64,000 nucleotides of DNA, taken from Ruania alba. GTDB taxonomy: Bacteria; Actinomycetota; Actinomycetes; Actinomycetales; Beutenbergiaceae. This document shows, one piece after another, positions 8,171 through 17,631 of the stretch. The stretch is taken from assembly GCF_900105765.1 (NCBI RefSeq), contig NZ_FNTX01000001.1, positions 620,001 to 684,000 on the forward strand, read 5' to 3'. The number at the start of each line of letters is the position of its first letter. Positions within the stretch are counted from its first letter, which is position 1. A model generated the notes under the pieces. That model ran no database searches. It was not told the DNA's origin and saw nothing but the letters and a program-made list of their open reading frames with translations. The position numbers and the translations under genes are program-made.

Positions 8171-8971
8171 TTACAGGATCGCGCGGAGGAACTCCTTGGT
8201 GCGCTCGTGCGTCGGGTTGGAGAACATGGCGTCCGGCTTCGCGTCCTCGATGATGTGCCCACTGTCGAACATCAGCACGCGGTCGGAGACGTCCTGGGCG
8301 AACTGCATCTCGTGGGTGACGATCAGCATCGTGATGTCGGTGGTCTCGGCCAGATCGCGGAGCACTTGGAGCACGTCACCGACGAGCTCGGGGTCCAGCG
8401 CGGAGGTGACCTCGTCCAGCAGCAGGATCTCCGGGTCCATCGCCAGCGCCCGGGCGATCGCCACGCGCTGCTGCTGGCCACCGGAGAGCCGGCTGGGGTG
8501 CTGGTCGGCCTTGTCCCCGAGCCCCACCTGGTCCAGGAGCTCCATCCCGCGGTTGCGAGCCTCGTCCCTCGACTTGCCGAGCACATGCACCGGCGCTTCG
8601 ATGATGTTCTCGATCACCGTCATGTTCGGGAACAGGTTGAACTGCTGGAACACCATCCCGATCCGCCGGGTGAGTTGAGCGACCTCTTTGTGTCGCCGCG
8701 CCACCCGGCGCCCGTTCCGCTCCAGGTGCGTGAGCGGCACGCCGTCGACGTGGATGTAGCCATCGGTGAGCGACTCCAGGGTCATCACCAGGCGCAGGAT
8801 CGTCGTCTTGCCGGAGCCGGACGGGCCGATCAGGGTGACGCGCTGGCCGCGCTCGACCTGAAAATTGAGGTCGTTGAGCACGGTGAGGTCGCCGAACTTC
8901 TTGACGACGTTCTCGAACGTCAGGGCAGGTGCTCCCGGCACCTGCTGCAGGGATTCGTCAGTAGGTGGCAA
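8171..8971 (-). CDS. ehuA: Ectoine/hydroxyectoine-type ABC importer ATPase
   Basis: This 266-residue ATPase belongs to the polar amino-acid uptake subfamily. It has Walker A GPSGSGKTT (about residues 49-57), signature LSGGQQQR, Walker B ILLLDE and the H-loop His in VTHEMQF. Gene order (binding protein, two permeases, ATPase) and the close resemblance of the binding protein to EhuB suggest uptake of ectoine or hydroxyectoine as compatible solutes or nutrients. Its start overlaps the end of ehuD by 14 bp. A general glutamate/glutamine-type importer is the alternative. Confidence 0.85.
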   Translation of the reverse strand: MPPTDESLQQVPGAPALTFENVVKKFGDLTVLNDLNFQVERGQRVTLIGPSGSGKTTILRLVMTLESLTDGYIHVDGVPLTHLERNGRRVARRHKEVAQLTRRIGMVFQQFNLFPNMTVIENIIEAPVHVLGKSRDEARNRGMELLDQVGLGDKADQHPSRLSGGQQQRVAIARALAMDPEILLLDEVTSALDPELVGDVLQVLRDLAETTDITMLIVTHEMQFAQDVSDRVLMFDSGHIIEDAKPDAMFSNPTHERTKEFLRAIL

Positions 8972-9608
8972 GACGGTTCTCCAGTTTCCGCATCAGGACG
9001 GCGGTCGGGTAGCTCGCCGCGAGGAAGATCAGACCGGCAAGGATGATCGGTTCGTCATAGCTGAAGGTACTTCCGCCGTACGCCTGGGCCTCCGTCACCA
9101 TTTCCGGGACCGAGATCATGATCAGGAACGGGGTGTCCTTGAACATGGCGATCGCCCAGTTTCCCAGGGACGGGAGAGTGGCACGCAGCGCCTGCGGGAT
9201 GATCACTGCCTGCCACGTCCGCGCTTTCGACATGGACAGTGCCGTGGCCGCCTCCCATTGGCCGGGACGAATCGACTCGATTCCGGCGCGGTAGGACTCC
9301 GCCATGTACGTCGAGTAGTGCACCGCGTACACGATGAGGCCGACCGTCAACGGGTCAATATCGGTGGTGAGGACGAACGCCCAGATCGCCGCGAGCTGAA
9401 GAGGAATCGGCGTCATCCGGATGACGTCGAGAATCCGGAAGACGATGGCCGCGACAACGCGTGGCGCCTCGCGCAGCACCACGGCCCACAGCAGACCCAG
9501 GACGGCGGCTCCGATCGAGGAGACGATGGTGACGAGCAACGTGACCTTCAGGAACGCCATCAACAGCGTCGGCAGGACTGCTTCGGCGTGCTCCCAGCTC
9601 CAGTTCAT
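8958..9608 (-). CDS. ehuD: Ectoine-type ABC importer permease EhuD
   Basis: This 216-residue permease is of the HisM/GlnP type, with a first membrane segment near residues 15-45 and the conserved loop WEAATALSMSKARTWQAVIIPQALR (about 120-145) that contacts the ATPase. It ends in a cytoplasmic tail KLENRLATY. Its ATG follows the ehuC stop by one base, so translation is coupled. With EhuC it should form the membrane channel. It lacks the fused binding domain seen in some relatives. Confidence 0.8.
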   Translation of the reverse strand: MNWSWEHAEAVLPTLLMAFLKVTLLVTIVSSIGAAVLGLLWAVVLREAPRVVAAIVFRILDVIRMTPIPLQLAAIWAFVLTTDIDPLTVGLIVYAVHYSTYMAESYRAGIESIRPGQWEAATALSMSKARTWQAVIIPQALRATLPSLGNWAIAMFKDTPFLIMISVPEMVTEAQAYGGSTFSYDEPIILAGLIFLAASYPTAVLMRKLENRLATY

Positions 9609-9609
9609 G

Positions 9610-10323
9610 TCAGCCCACCCCCGCCACGGCTTCGGCGCGCTTGGCGGCCTTGGCGCTCTCCGGCTTCAGGCCCAGGCGACGCTGCGCGCGCAACTCCAGC
9701 ACCCGCATCCCGCTCGAAAGGAGCTGGTTCAGGGCGTAGTAGATAGCGAATCCCGCGCCGAACGCAAACAGCTTGCCCATCGTGCGTCGCAGGTCGTCGG
9801 CCACGAACGTCACGTCGTGCAGGAAGATGAAGCTGGCCAGCGCCGTGCCCTTGACAAGCATGACAAGCAGATTGTTCAGACCAGGAAGCATGAGCGCCCA
9901 GCCTTGCGGCCAGATGATGCGCACCATCCGCTGGAACGAACCCATGGACAGCGCTGTCGTGGCCTCCCACTGTGCCTTCGGGACGGCAGCGAGGGACCCA
10001 CGCACCACCTCGGCACCGTAGGCGCCGTAGTTGAGGCCCAGGGCGATGATGCCAACAGGGATCGGATCGAAATCGAGGCCGATCTGTGGGAGCACGAAGA
10101 AGAAGAAGAAGAGTTGCACCACGAGCGACGTGCCGCGGAAGAACTCCACCACGACGCGCCCGGGAGCCCGTAGCCAGACATGCGGACTCAGCGTCAGCAG
10201 GCCGAGCGCAACAGCAATCACGAAGGCAACGGCGGCGCCGCCCAGGCCGAGCTGGAGAGTGACCACCAGCCCGTCCCAGAAGCGCGGCGCCGCCGTGCTC
10301 ACCTGGTCGAGGAGACCGTCCAC
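9610..10323 (-). CDS. ehuC: Ectoine-type ABC importer permease EhuC
   Basis: This 237-residue permease is the paralogous partner of EhuD, with the same family loop (QWEATTALSMGSFQRMVRIIWPQ) and four to five membrane segments. The stretch RGTSLVVQLFFFFFVLPQIGL is typical of amino-acid type permeases that match EhuC. It starts at GTG 10323, 11 bp after the ehuB stop. A short Lys/Ala-rich cytosolic tail follows the last helix. Confidence 0.8.
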   Translation of the reverse strand: MDGLLDQVSTAAPRFWDGLVVTLQLGLGGAAVAFVIAVALGLLTLSPHVWLRAPGRVVVEFFRGTSLVVQLFFFFFVLPQIGLDFDPIPVGIIALGLNYGAYGAEVVRGSLAAVPKAQWEATTALSMGSFQRMVRIIWPQGWALMLPGLNNLLVMLVKGTALASFIFLHDVTFVADDLRRTMGKLFAFGAGFAIYYALNQLLSSGMRVLELRAQRRLGLKPESAKAAKRAEAVAGVG

Positions 10324-10334
10324 AAGAGTGCTGC

Positions 10335-11261
10335 TCAGCCAGCCTCGGGGAGTTCCCCGGCGCAGAGCATCTCAGTGGTGATGTTCTCCGTGGGGTACTC
10401 AGCCTCGGTGAAGCCGAACTCACCCACGATGGCCTCGAAGTCCGCAGCGCTACCGATCACGCTCTGGTAGGCCTCGTTGTAGGCCTCGCGGAACTCGTCG
10501 TCTCCCTGGGCGAACACCGTGGCGCCGGCACCGACCTGGGGTACGCCGTCGACCTCAGCCACGAAGGACTCCGTGACCTCGACCGGCACGTCCGGGTTGC
10601 GCTCAGCGAGGGCCCGCAGGGAGATGCCGGTCAGAGCGTAAGCGTCGACGCGCCCCGCCTCGACGAGCTCCATGCCGTCCTCAGGCGTACCGACGGTCTC
10701 GTACTCGATGCCGAGGTCGGTGGCGTAGCCCTCCTCGATCGCACCGCTACCCACCGCCAGCGTCAGGTCGGTGTCAACCATGTCCTGCAAGGTGGCAAGG
10801 CCGTTGGGGTTGCCCTCCGGCACCATCAGGCCGGTCGTGTACATGATCTCCGGAACACCGAAGTCTGCCTCAGCGCAACGCTCCGGCAGAATCGACATAC
10901 CGGCGGAGACTGCGTCGAACCGGTCGGCCTGCAGCCCCGGGATCAAGGCGTCCCATTCGACCTCCGTCGCCTCGATGGTGTCGATACCCATCTCGGCGAA
11001 GACCGCCTCGTGAATGGCAATCGTGGCACCCGCGGGATCGCCGTTCTCGTCGAGGTAGCTGTAGGGCTCCTCACCGTTGATCCCGACGACGATCGTGCCC
11101 GACTCCTGCAACTCAGCGAGGCGGGAGTCACCGCCGCCGTCTCCGCCGTCACCGTTGCCACCGCTTCCGCCGTCGTCGCCGCCACCGCACGCGGTGAGGC
11201 CGAGCGCGATCGCGCCGGCCGCAGCCGTCATCACGACGGCTCGTCGCTTCGTGGTTGTCAT
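10335..11261 (-). CDS. ehuB: Ectoine/hydroxyectoine-binding lipoprotein EhuB
   Basis: This 308-residue family 3 type solute-binding lipoprotein has a signal peptide ending at Cys25 (GLTAC) and a Gly/Asp-rich linker to about residue 45. The core carries the pattern MGID...LIPGLQADRFDAVSAGMSILPERC, which I recognise from EhuB of ectoine importers. Two adjacent ATGs exist (11264, 11261); I take the second because GAAGGGA then has workable spacing. It is first in the ehu operon and would be the high-expression product. Substrate assignment rests on family resemblance and gene order only. Confidence 0.8.
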   Translation of the reverse strand: MTTTKRRAVVMTAAAGAIALGLTACGGGDDGGSGGNGDGGDGGGDSRLAELQESGTIVVGINGEEPYSYLDENGDPAGATIAIHEAVFAEMGIDTIEATEVEWDALIPGLQADRFDAVSAGMSILPERCAEADFGVPEIMYTTGLMVPEGNPNGLATLQDMVDTDLTLAVGSGAIEEGYATDLGIEYETVGTPEDGMELVEAGRVDAYALTGISLRALAERNPDVPVEVTESFVAEVDGVPQVGAGATVFAQGDDEFREAYNEAYQSVIGSAADFEAIVGEFGFTEAEYPTENITTEMLCAGELPEAG

Positions 11262-11333
11262 CATGGTCCCTTCGGTCGGACGAGGCCAAGCCTCCCGGTT
11301 ACCGGCCCCCGTGCTGGCAGGGCTGAACGGTCC

Positions 11334-11361
11334 CCTGGCGGTTCGTGGTTGAACCACCAGG
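11334..11361. repeat. Inverted repeat in ehuB leader
   Basis: Two 11-base arms (11334-11344, 11351-11361) around a GTGGTT loop match at 10 positions. It lies about 70 bp upstream of ehuB and could be an operator or an mRNA hairpin in the leader. Confidence 0.5.
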
Positions 11362-11463
11362 AGGGCACGCGGTACCGGACGGGTCACCCCGACTGGTCAT
11401 GGATGCTTCTCCACGCTAGGCATGTGCGGGACGGGCCTCAAATGGAGAGCCGCAGGTCGTGCA

Positions 11464-11475
11464 TGCCGATCGGCA
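11464..11475. promoter_or_regulatory. Perfect 12-bp palindrome, candidate operator
   Basis: TGCCGATCGGCA is perfectly symmetric and lies about 200 bp upstream of ehuB. The protein that would bind it is unknown. Confidence 0.4.
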
Positions 11476-11492
11476 CCCGATGGCGCATGGCC

Positions 11493-11516
11493 CCAGCCGC
11501 GTGATCGTGCGGCTGG
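11493..11516. repeat. Hairpin, 8-bp perfect stem
   Basis: CCAGCCGC and GCGGCTGG flank an eight-base loop. It lies among the other palindromes upstream of ehuB; its role is unknown. Confidence 0.4.
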
Positions 11517-11531
11517 CTGGCCGTCCACGAG

Positions 11532-11570
11532 GGGGGTCAGGAGGTGAGGTGGGGCACACTGCTGACCCCC
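11532..11570. repeat. Inverted repeat GGGGGTCAG/CTGACCCCC
   Basis: Perfect 9-bp arms (11532-11540, 11562-11570) enclose a 21-base loop, next to the AT-rich patch. No gene ends beside it, so a terminator role is doubtful; a two-half-site operator is possible. Confidence 0.4.
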
Positions 11571-11749
11571 GCCATCGTTATCGTTCTGTGATATTTCGTT
11601 CGAGTAACAGGATGTTTATTGGTGCAGCATTGACTATTGCTTGAATAAGCGCGTGGTGCTCGCGAGCTGGGACACCGAGGCTCCTGCCTCCTCGAAGCGC
11701 TCATCGCGCGGGTGCTGCGGCGCGCATGCGGTCGTGGAACGATGGGCCC

Positions 11750-12322
11750 ATGGCGACCTTGTGGATGACCGGAGACGCTGACGCCGACCGACTGCTGGAC
11801 AGTGACCCGCTGGCCCTGCTGATCGGCATGCTGCTCGACCAGCAGGTGGCGATGGAATCCGCCTTCGCCGGCCCGAAGAAGATCGCGGACCGGACCGGCT
11901 CCTTCGACGCCGCCACGATCGCGGCAGCGGACCCGGAGGAGTTCAAGGCCATGTGTGCCACCCCTCCGGCCGTGCACCGGTTCCCCGGCTCGATGGCCGC
12001 GCGCATCCAGGCGCTGTGCCAGGAGCTCGTCGACACCTACGGCGGAGACGCCACCGCACTCTGGACCCGCGGCGAACCGGACGGCGCCGAGATCCTGCGG
12101 AGGTTGAAGGCGCTGCCCGGGTTCGGCGAGCAGAAGGCCAAGATCTTCCTCTCGTTGCTCGGCAAGCAGCGCGGTCTGTCGGCCGACGGGTGGCGCGAGG
12201 CGGCCGGCCCCTACGGCGAGGACGGGGCGTTCCGCTCGATCGCCGACGTCGTCGACTCCGAGTCGCTGCTCAGGGTTCGAGCCACCAAGAAGGCCGCCAA
12301 GGCGGCCGCGAAGGCACGTTGA
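11750..12322 (+). CDS. HhH-GPD-type base excision repair protein
   Basis: This 190-residue protein fits the short HhH-GPD DNA glycosylase-like family. The N-terminal helices carry DPLALLIGMLLDQQVAMESAF and the helix-hairpin-helix is LKALPGFGEQKAKIFLSLLGKQ (about residues 118-139). There is no C-terminal iron-sulfur cysteine loop and no obvious catalytic Lys, so it may bind rather than cleave damaged bases. It ends in a Lys/Ala-rich tail typical of DNA binding. I start at ATG 11750, where the family alignment begins; no clear ribosome site is visible. Confidence 0.8.
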   Translation: MATLWMTGDADADRLLDSDPLALLIGMLLDQQVAMESAFAGPKKIADRTGSFDAATIAAADPEEFKAMCATPPAVHRFPGSMAARIQALCQELVDTYGGDATALWTRGEPDGAEILRRLKALPGFGEQKAKIFLSLLGKQRGLSADGWREAAGPYGEDGAFRSIADVVDSESLLRVRATKKAAKAAAKAR

Positions 12323-12510
12323 TTCCCTTCTGACGCACCGGCGTTGGCCGCGCCTTTGCCGCGAGGTGGCCACTGTCGCCAGAATCACACGACCAGGGTG
12401 CGAATCGATTCGAGATTCGAGGCGCGACCGGCGGACAATAGAGCCTGATCCATTCATGCTCTCGCGCTCCCATCGGGTCGAGCGCGCACTTATCACTCTG
12501 GAAGAAGTTC

Positions 12511-13911
12511 GTGAGCTCTGACACCGTCCCCTGCGCTCCCACCGACCGGACCGACGACCCCACCGTGCCGAGCCCGGACGGCGTTCCGCACGACATCGTC
12601 ACCCGCGCCCCCGGTGCTGTGCCGACGACGTCAGCGACCCCAGCCGTCGCCACGCCGGAGGCCCCCGCGGTGGTGTCGAGCCACGAGCAGCCGCGGAGCG
12701 CAGCACCATCGGCGCGCCGCCGTACCCCGGTCAAGCTGGTGCTGCTGCTCGGCTCGATGGCCGCTCTCGGCGCCCTGACCACCGACATGTACCTGCCGTC
12801 GCTGCCCGAAGTGGTGACCGACCTCGCCGCCGGTGAGGCGTCCGTGCAGTTCACCATCACCGCCACGCTGATCGGCGGTGCGCTCGGGCAACTCCTCATC
12901 GGCCCGCTCTCGGACAAGTACGGGCGGCGTCTGCCGGTGCTGGTCGGGATCGTGGTGCACATCGTCTCCTCGATCCTGTGCATGATGGCGGCCGAGGTGA
13001 TGCCGCTCATCGCCCTGCGGATGATCCAAGGCATGGGCAACGCTGCTGCCGGCGTGGTGGCCGTGGCCGTGATCCGGGACCGGCTCTCCGGTGCCGAAGC
13101 CTCCGCGGTGCTCTCCCGCCTGATGCTGGTGATCGGGGTCGCCCCGCTGCTCGCGCCCACCATCGGCGGGGTGATCGCCTCCATCTGGGACTGGCGCATG
13201 GTGTTCGCGGCTCTTGCGCTCTATGGGGTCGCCCTGTTCGTGATCGTCTGGCGTTTTCTGCCCGAGTCGCTGCCGGCCGAGCGGCGCAACACAGGCTCGG
13301 CTCGGTCCGTGCTCGGCTCGTACCGGGTGCTGCTGCGGGACCGACAGTTCGTGGCCCTGGCCCTCCTGCCCGGGCTCGGCATGGCGGCGTTGTTCGCCTA
13401 CGTCTCCGGCTCTCCGTTCGTGATCCGGGAGGGCTACGGCCTCAGCGAGCACCAGTTCTCGTTGCTGTTCGCCCTGAACGGCATCGGCCTGGTGCTCGGG
13501 TCGCAGCTGAACGCGGCACTGGTGCGCAAGTTCGCACCGATCCGGCTCATGCGTCTGGCGCTGCCGATCTCGACGATGCTCGCGATCGCGCTCCTCGTGG
13601 TCGCGGCCACGGGAACCGGTGGCCTGATCGGACTGTGCATCCCGCTCTGGCTGATGCTCTTCGTGAACGCCCTCGTGCCACCGAACGCCTCAGCGCTCGC
13701 CCTCACCCGGCACGGAGAGCGTGCCGGGGCCGCCGCTGCTCTGATCGGATTCTCCCAAGCCGGCGTGGCCGGTTCGGTGGCTCCCTTGGTCGGTGTTCTT
13801 GGTGCCTCCGCCACGGCCATGGCGATCGTGATCGTCGGGGCGATGATCGCCTCCACCCTGGTGCTCGCGCTCGGCACCCCGGCCTACCGTCGCGGCGGCT
13901 GGACGGCATGA
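12511..13911 (+). CDS. MFS multidrug exporter, Bcr/CflA family
   Basis: This 466-residue protein has 12 predicted membrane segments and the family marks LGALTTDMYLPSLPEV (first helix) and GPLSDKYGRR (motif A, about residues 130-139). Bcr/CflA proteins are proton-driven exporters of drugs or amino acids. A Thr/Pro-rich extension of about 70 residues precedes the first helix and is longer than usual. The GTG at 12511 has GGAAGAAG upstream, which supports the long form, but an internal start is not excluded. Confidence 0.85.
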   Translation: MSSDTVPCAPTDRTDDPTVPSPDGVPHDIVTRAPGAVPTTSATPAVATPEAPAVVSSHEQPRSAAPSARRRTPVKLVLLLGSMAALGALTTDMYLPSLPEVVTDLAAGEASVQFTITATLIGGALGQLLIGPLSDKYGRRLPVLVGIVVHIVSSILCMMAAEVMPLIALRMIQGMGNAAAGVVAVAVIRDRLSGAEASAVLSRLMLVIGVAPLLAPTIGGVIASIWDWRMVFAALALYGVALFVIVWRFLPESLPAERRNTGSARSVLGSYRVLLRDRQFVALALLPGLGMAALFAYVSGSPFVIREGYGLSEHQFSLLFALNGIGLVLGSQLNAALVRKFAPIRLMRLALPISTMLAIALLVVAATGTGGLIGLCIPLWLMLFVNALVPPNASALALTRHGERAGAAAALIGFSQAGVAGSVAPLVGVLGASATAMAIVIVGAMIASTLVLALGTPAYRRGGWTA

Positions 13912-14005
13912 GACCAGGTCGACCGGACGCCGTCGGGGGTGGTGCCCGGCTGCGCCGACCCGCGGTCTGTTGGCACTGCGGCGCCGTACGGGGCACAGTG
14001 GAGGG

Positions 14006-15498
14006 ATGAGCGCCACCACCACCTCGACCCCTATGTCCGAGGTGCTGCAGCTGCAGCGCACCGCCTTCCACCGGGACGGGTTCCCCGACGCGGCCGTTCG
14101 CCGGGACCGGATCGACCGGTTCGCGCACGCCGTCGTGTCCCACACCGACGCCCTCGTGGAGGCCATCTCGGACGACTTCGGGCACCGACCCGACGTGACC
14201 ACCCTGGTCTCGGACATCGCCACCCTCGCCGCGGATGCCGAACTAGCCCGCGCCCGGGTCGGCAGCTGGATGCGACCGCAGCGGCCGTGGGGCCGTGTGG
14301 GCGGGCTGCTCGCCGGCGCGGCCGGACTGAGCGCCGCCGTGCATCCATCACCGCTCGGCGTGGTCGGCGTGATGGGGATCTGGAACTTCCCGATCAACCT
14401 CACCGCGATCCCTGCCCTGTCCGCACTCGCGGCCGGCAACCGGGTGATGATCAAGATGTCCGAAGCGGTGCCTGCCACCGCCGAGGTGTTCGCCAACGCC
14501 GTTCACGACGCCTTCGACGTGGAGGAGGTGGCCGTGGTGACCGGGGATGTGGAGGTCTCCAAGGAGTTCTCCTCCCTGGCCCTGGACCATCTGTTCTTTA
14601 CCGGATCGGCGAAGGTGGGCTCCGCCGTCATGGGGGCGGCGGCCAAGAACCTCACTCCGGTGACCCTGGAGCTCGGTGGGAAGAACCCGGTGGTGGTGGC
14701 CCCGGCGTCGGTGGGCAAGCGTTCGGCGCTGCAGCGGGCCGCCCAGCGAGTGGCGACCGCTCGCCTGGTGAACGCCGGTCAGGCCTGCATCGCTCCGGAC
14801 GAGGTGTACGTGCCGACTGAGTCGGCCCGCTCGTTCGTGCAGGAGGTGTTCACCACGTGGGGCCGCGTGGTTCCGGACCTGTTCGAGCGCGACGAGATGC
14901 CCACCCTGATCAACGACGCCGCCTACGAGCGCATCACCGCGCTGCTCGAGGACGCCGCGGAGAAGGGGGCCCAGGTGCTGACCGCGGTCCGCTCGGACGA
15001 GAGCGGGCACGAGGCGTTGCGTTCGGCACGGATCCTGCCGCCCACCGTGGTGCTCGGGGTGACCGACGAGATGGACCTGGCTCATGAAGAGGTCTTCGGG
15101 CCGGTGCTGGCCGTGCACCCGTACGACGACCTGGACGACCTGATCGACGAGCTCGCCGACAAACCGGAGCCGCTGGTGGCGAGCTGGTTCGGCCCGCGGG
15201 ACGCCGACTTCGGCAAGTTCGTCGCCGGAACTCGTTCGGGTGGCGTGGCTCGCAACGACTACGCACTGTCCCAGTCGTTGCCTGGGCTGCCGTTCGGGGA
15301 GTGGGGGCATCCGGGATGGGGCAGTACCACGGGCGCTACGGGTTCGAGACCTTCACCCACCGGCGTGCGGTGGTCGGTTCGGACCTGCCGCTGTCGCTGG
15401 CCGATCTGCTTACGCCGGCCGAGAGTACGAAGGTGCCGGACGCCGTCCGGTCGGGAATGTCGGCCTACCGCAAGCTGCTCAGCTGGCGTCTGCGTTGA
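14006..15498 (+). pseudogene. Aldehyde dehydrogenase (ALDH3-like) broken by a -1 frameshift
   Basis: The first frame codes for an NAD(P)-dependent aldehyde dehydrogenase with Glu222 in LELGGKNP and catalytic Cys261 in NAGQACIAPDEVYV. After LPGLPFG the frame changes: the family sequence that should follow ([24 protein letters not shown]) continues in another frame to the stop at 15498. One missing G in the GGGG run at 15296-15299 explains this exactly; adding a G restores [12 protein letters not shown]. As given, translation would run on to 15592 with an unrelated tail that overlaps prfB. Catalytic residues precede the break, but the C-terminal oligomerisation part is lost. A sequencing error in the G run is an equal possibility. 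Confidence 0.85.
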
Positions 15499-15556
15499 GC
15501 ACGGCGCCGGGGTGCTCAGGACAACGGGTGACGTGATCGGCCGCCGGCTCATCGCG

Positions 15557-15562
15557 TACCCT
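15557..15562 (+). promoter_or_regulatory. -10 element, leaderless start of prfB
   Basis: TACCCT lies eight bases before the GTG at 15571 with no Shine-Dalgarno sequence between, as expected for a leaderless mRNA. Confidence 0.5.
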
Positions 15563-15570
15563 TGCCAGTT

Positions 15571-16698
15571 GTGGCTACCGACTTCCCTCTAGAGATCCAG
15601 GGTCTGCACAAGATCCTCGACTCGATCACGGCTGTGTCCGATCCCGACGCCTTGCGCGAGCGGATCGCGCAGCTCTCGGAGGAGGCTGCGGCGCCGGACC
15701 TGTGGGACGACCCCGAGGCCGCCCAGAAGGTCACCAGCCAGCTCTCCCACGCCCAGACCGACCTCGAGCGGATGGACAAGCTGGCTGACCGGATCGACGA
15801 CCTCGGTGCGCTCGTGGAGCTCGCCCAGGAGGAGGACGACGCCGATACCCTCGCCGAGGCCGAGACCGAGCTGGCGAAGATCCGCAGCACCCTGGAGGAC
15901 CTGGAGATCCGCACCCTGCTCTCCGGCGAGTACGACCAGCGGGACGCCGTGGTGACGATCCGCGCTGGGGCCGGTGGCGTGGATGCCGCCGACTTCGCCG
16001 AGATGCTGATGCGGATGTACATCCGCTGGGCAGAGGGCAGGGGCTTCGGTACTGCGGTGCTGGACACCTCCTACGCTGAGGAGGCCGGGCTCAAGTCGGC
16101 CACCTTCGAGGTGAAGGGGCCGTACGCCTTCGGCACGCTCTCGGTGGAGGCCGGCACGCACCGCCTCGTGCGCATCTCGCCGTTCGACAACCAGGGGCGC
16201 CGGCAGACCTCGTTCGCCGCCGTCGAGGTGATCCCGCTGATCGAGAAGACCGACAGCGTCGAGATCCCGGAGACCGAGATCAAGGTCGACGTGTTCCGCT
16301 CTTCCGGTCCGGGTGGGCAGTCGGTGAACACCACCGACTCTGCCGTCCGGATGACGCACATCCCCACCGGGATCGTGGTGTCGATGCAGAACGAGAAGTC
16401 CCAGATCCAGAACCGGGCCGCCGCGTTGCGCGTGCTCCAGTCCCGCCTGCTGCTGAAGCGCCAGGAGGAGGAGAACGCCGCGAAGAAGGCGATGGCTGGT
16501 GACGTGAAGGCATCCTGGGGCGACCAGATGCGTTCGTATGTGCTGCAGCCGTACCAGATGGTCAAGGACCTGCGCACCGAGCACGAGTCCGGCACCCCGT
16601 CGGCCGTGTTCGACGGGGACATCGACAGTTTCGTCAACGCCGGCATCCGCTGGCGCAAGCAGCAGCAGCTTGAGGCGGAGGCTGACGCCGGGGTGTAG
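15571..16698 (+). CDS. prfB: Peptide chain release factor 2
   Basis: This 375-residue factor ends translation at UGA and UAA. The stop-recognition tripeptide SPF (203-205) identifies RF2 rather than RF1, and the peptidyl-tRNA hydrolysis motif GGQ is at 248-250. The frame is continuous, so the programmed frameshift used to autoregulate prfB in many bacteria is absent. The start GTG at 15571 follows a TACCCT -10 element at leaderless spacing; a TTG at 15562 is in frame but overlaps that element. It heads the conserved prfB-ftsE-ftsX-hydrolase-smpB order. Confidence 0.96.
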   Translation: MATDFPLEIQGLHKILDSITAVSDPDALRERIAQLSEEAAAPDLWDDPEAAQKVTSQLSHAQTDLERMDKLADRIDDLGALVELAQEEDDADTLAEAETELAKIRSTLEDLEIRTLLSGEYDQRDAVVTIRAGAGGVDAADFAEMLMRMYIRWAEGRGFGTAVLDTSYAEEAGLKSATFEVKGPYAFGTLSVEAGTHRLVRISPFDNQGRRQTSFAAVEVIPLIEKTDSVEIPETEIKVDVFRSSGPGGQSVNTTDSAVRMTHIPTGIVVSMQNEKSQIQNRAAALRVLQSRLLLKRQEEENAAKKAMAGDVKASWGDQMRSYVLQPYQMVKDLRTEHESGTPSAVFDGDIDSFVNAGIRWRKQQQLEAEADAGV

Positions 16699-16933
16699 TT
16701 CACGCTGCACAGCCGGATCCGGCGCTGGGGGCGCACTCGAACGAACTGTCGCCCTGAAACAGGCCTACCCGGGCGTACAACGATGTTCGCGCGGAGAAGT
16801 CCGATTCGGTCGTGGTGTGTTTCACCTCGACGCGCCCGGCGTGTCAGGCGAAGGAGCGCGGTCGGGGCTGCTTACGCTGCCAGTGGCCAGGGTTTGCCCT
16901 TCCCCCCTTCCCCAAGACTGGCCAGGCAGCGCA

Positions 16934-17623
16934 GTGATTCGGTTCAAGAAAGTGTCCAAGGTGTACGCCCGCGGGGCGCGCCCTGCCCTGGATCAGATCT
17001 CCCTCGAGGTCGGCCGGGGCGAGTTTGTCTTCCTGGTCGGCGCCTCCGGATCCGGGAAGTCGACTTTCCTGCGCCTGGTGCTGCGGGAGGAGCGCCCCAC
17101 CAGCGGTTCGGTGCACGTGGCCGGTCGCGACCTGGCCCAGATCTCCCAGTGGAAGGTGCCCCAGTTGCGCCGCCAGATCGGGTGCGTGTTCCAGGACTTC
17201 CGCCTGCTGCACAACAAGAACGTCTTCGAGAACGTCGCGATCGCCCTGCAGGTGATCGGCAAGCCGCGGCACCACGTGATGTCCACCGTGCCGGAGACGC
17301 TCGAGATGGTGGGTCTGGCGGGCAAGGAGAAGCGACTGCCGCACGAGCTCTCCGGTGGTGAGCAGCAGCGGGTGGCGATCGCGCGGGCGTTCGTGAATCG
17401 TCCGGCGATCATCCTCGCCGACGAGCCCACCGGAAACCTCGACCCCACCACGTCAGTGGGCATCATGCGCCTGCTGGACCGCATCAACCGCACCGGGACC
17501 ACCGTGGTGATGGCCACCCACGACGACGAGATCGTGGACCAGATGCGTAAGCGCGTCGTGGAGCTGGTGGACGGTCAGATGGTGCGCGACCAGGACCGCG
17601 GCGTCTACGGCGCGGCGCGGTAG
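16934..17623 (+). CDS. ftsE: Cell division ATP-binding protein FtsE
   Basis: This 229-residue ABC ATPase partners FtsX at the septum. Walker A is GASGSGKST (about residues 36-44), the signature is LSGGEQQR, Walker B is [14 protein letters not shown], and the switch His is in MATHDDEIV. The start is the GTG at 16934, where FtsE homologues begin ([14 protein letters not shown]). It ends eight bases before ftsX. FtsEX does not transport a solute; ATP binding is thought to drive FtsX to activate a cell-wall hydrolase, and a suitable hydrolase gene follows ftsX here. Confidence 0.96.
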   Translation: MIRFKKVSKVYARGARPALDQISLEVGRGEFVFLVGASGSGKSTFLRLVLREERPTSGSVHVAGRDLAQISQWKVPQLRRQIGCVFQDFRLLHNKNVFENVAIALQVIGKPRHHVMSTVPETLEMVGLAGKEKRLPHELSGGEQQRVAIARAFVNRPAIILADEPTGNLDPTTSVGIMRLLDRINRTGTTVVMATHDDEIVDQMRKRVVELVDGQMVRDQDRGVYGAAR

Positions 17624-17631
17624 GGGCCCTC

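Larger units (their letters stand above)
11262..11749. other. 488-bp region without a gene, several palindromes and an AT-rich patch
   Basis: I find no convincing coding frame between ehuB and the HhH-GPD gene. The stretch holds four inverted repeats (11334-11361, 11464-11475, 11493-11516, 11532-11570) and an unusually AT-rich patch at about 11574-11650. It should contain the ehu promoter and any osmotic or ectoine control sites. Confidence 0.6.

Noticed and set aside
15571-16698. Programmed frameshift in prfB
   Set aside because: The prfB frame is continuous from the start with no internal UGA, so the autoregulatory frameshift is absent.
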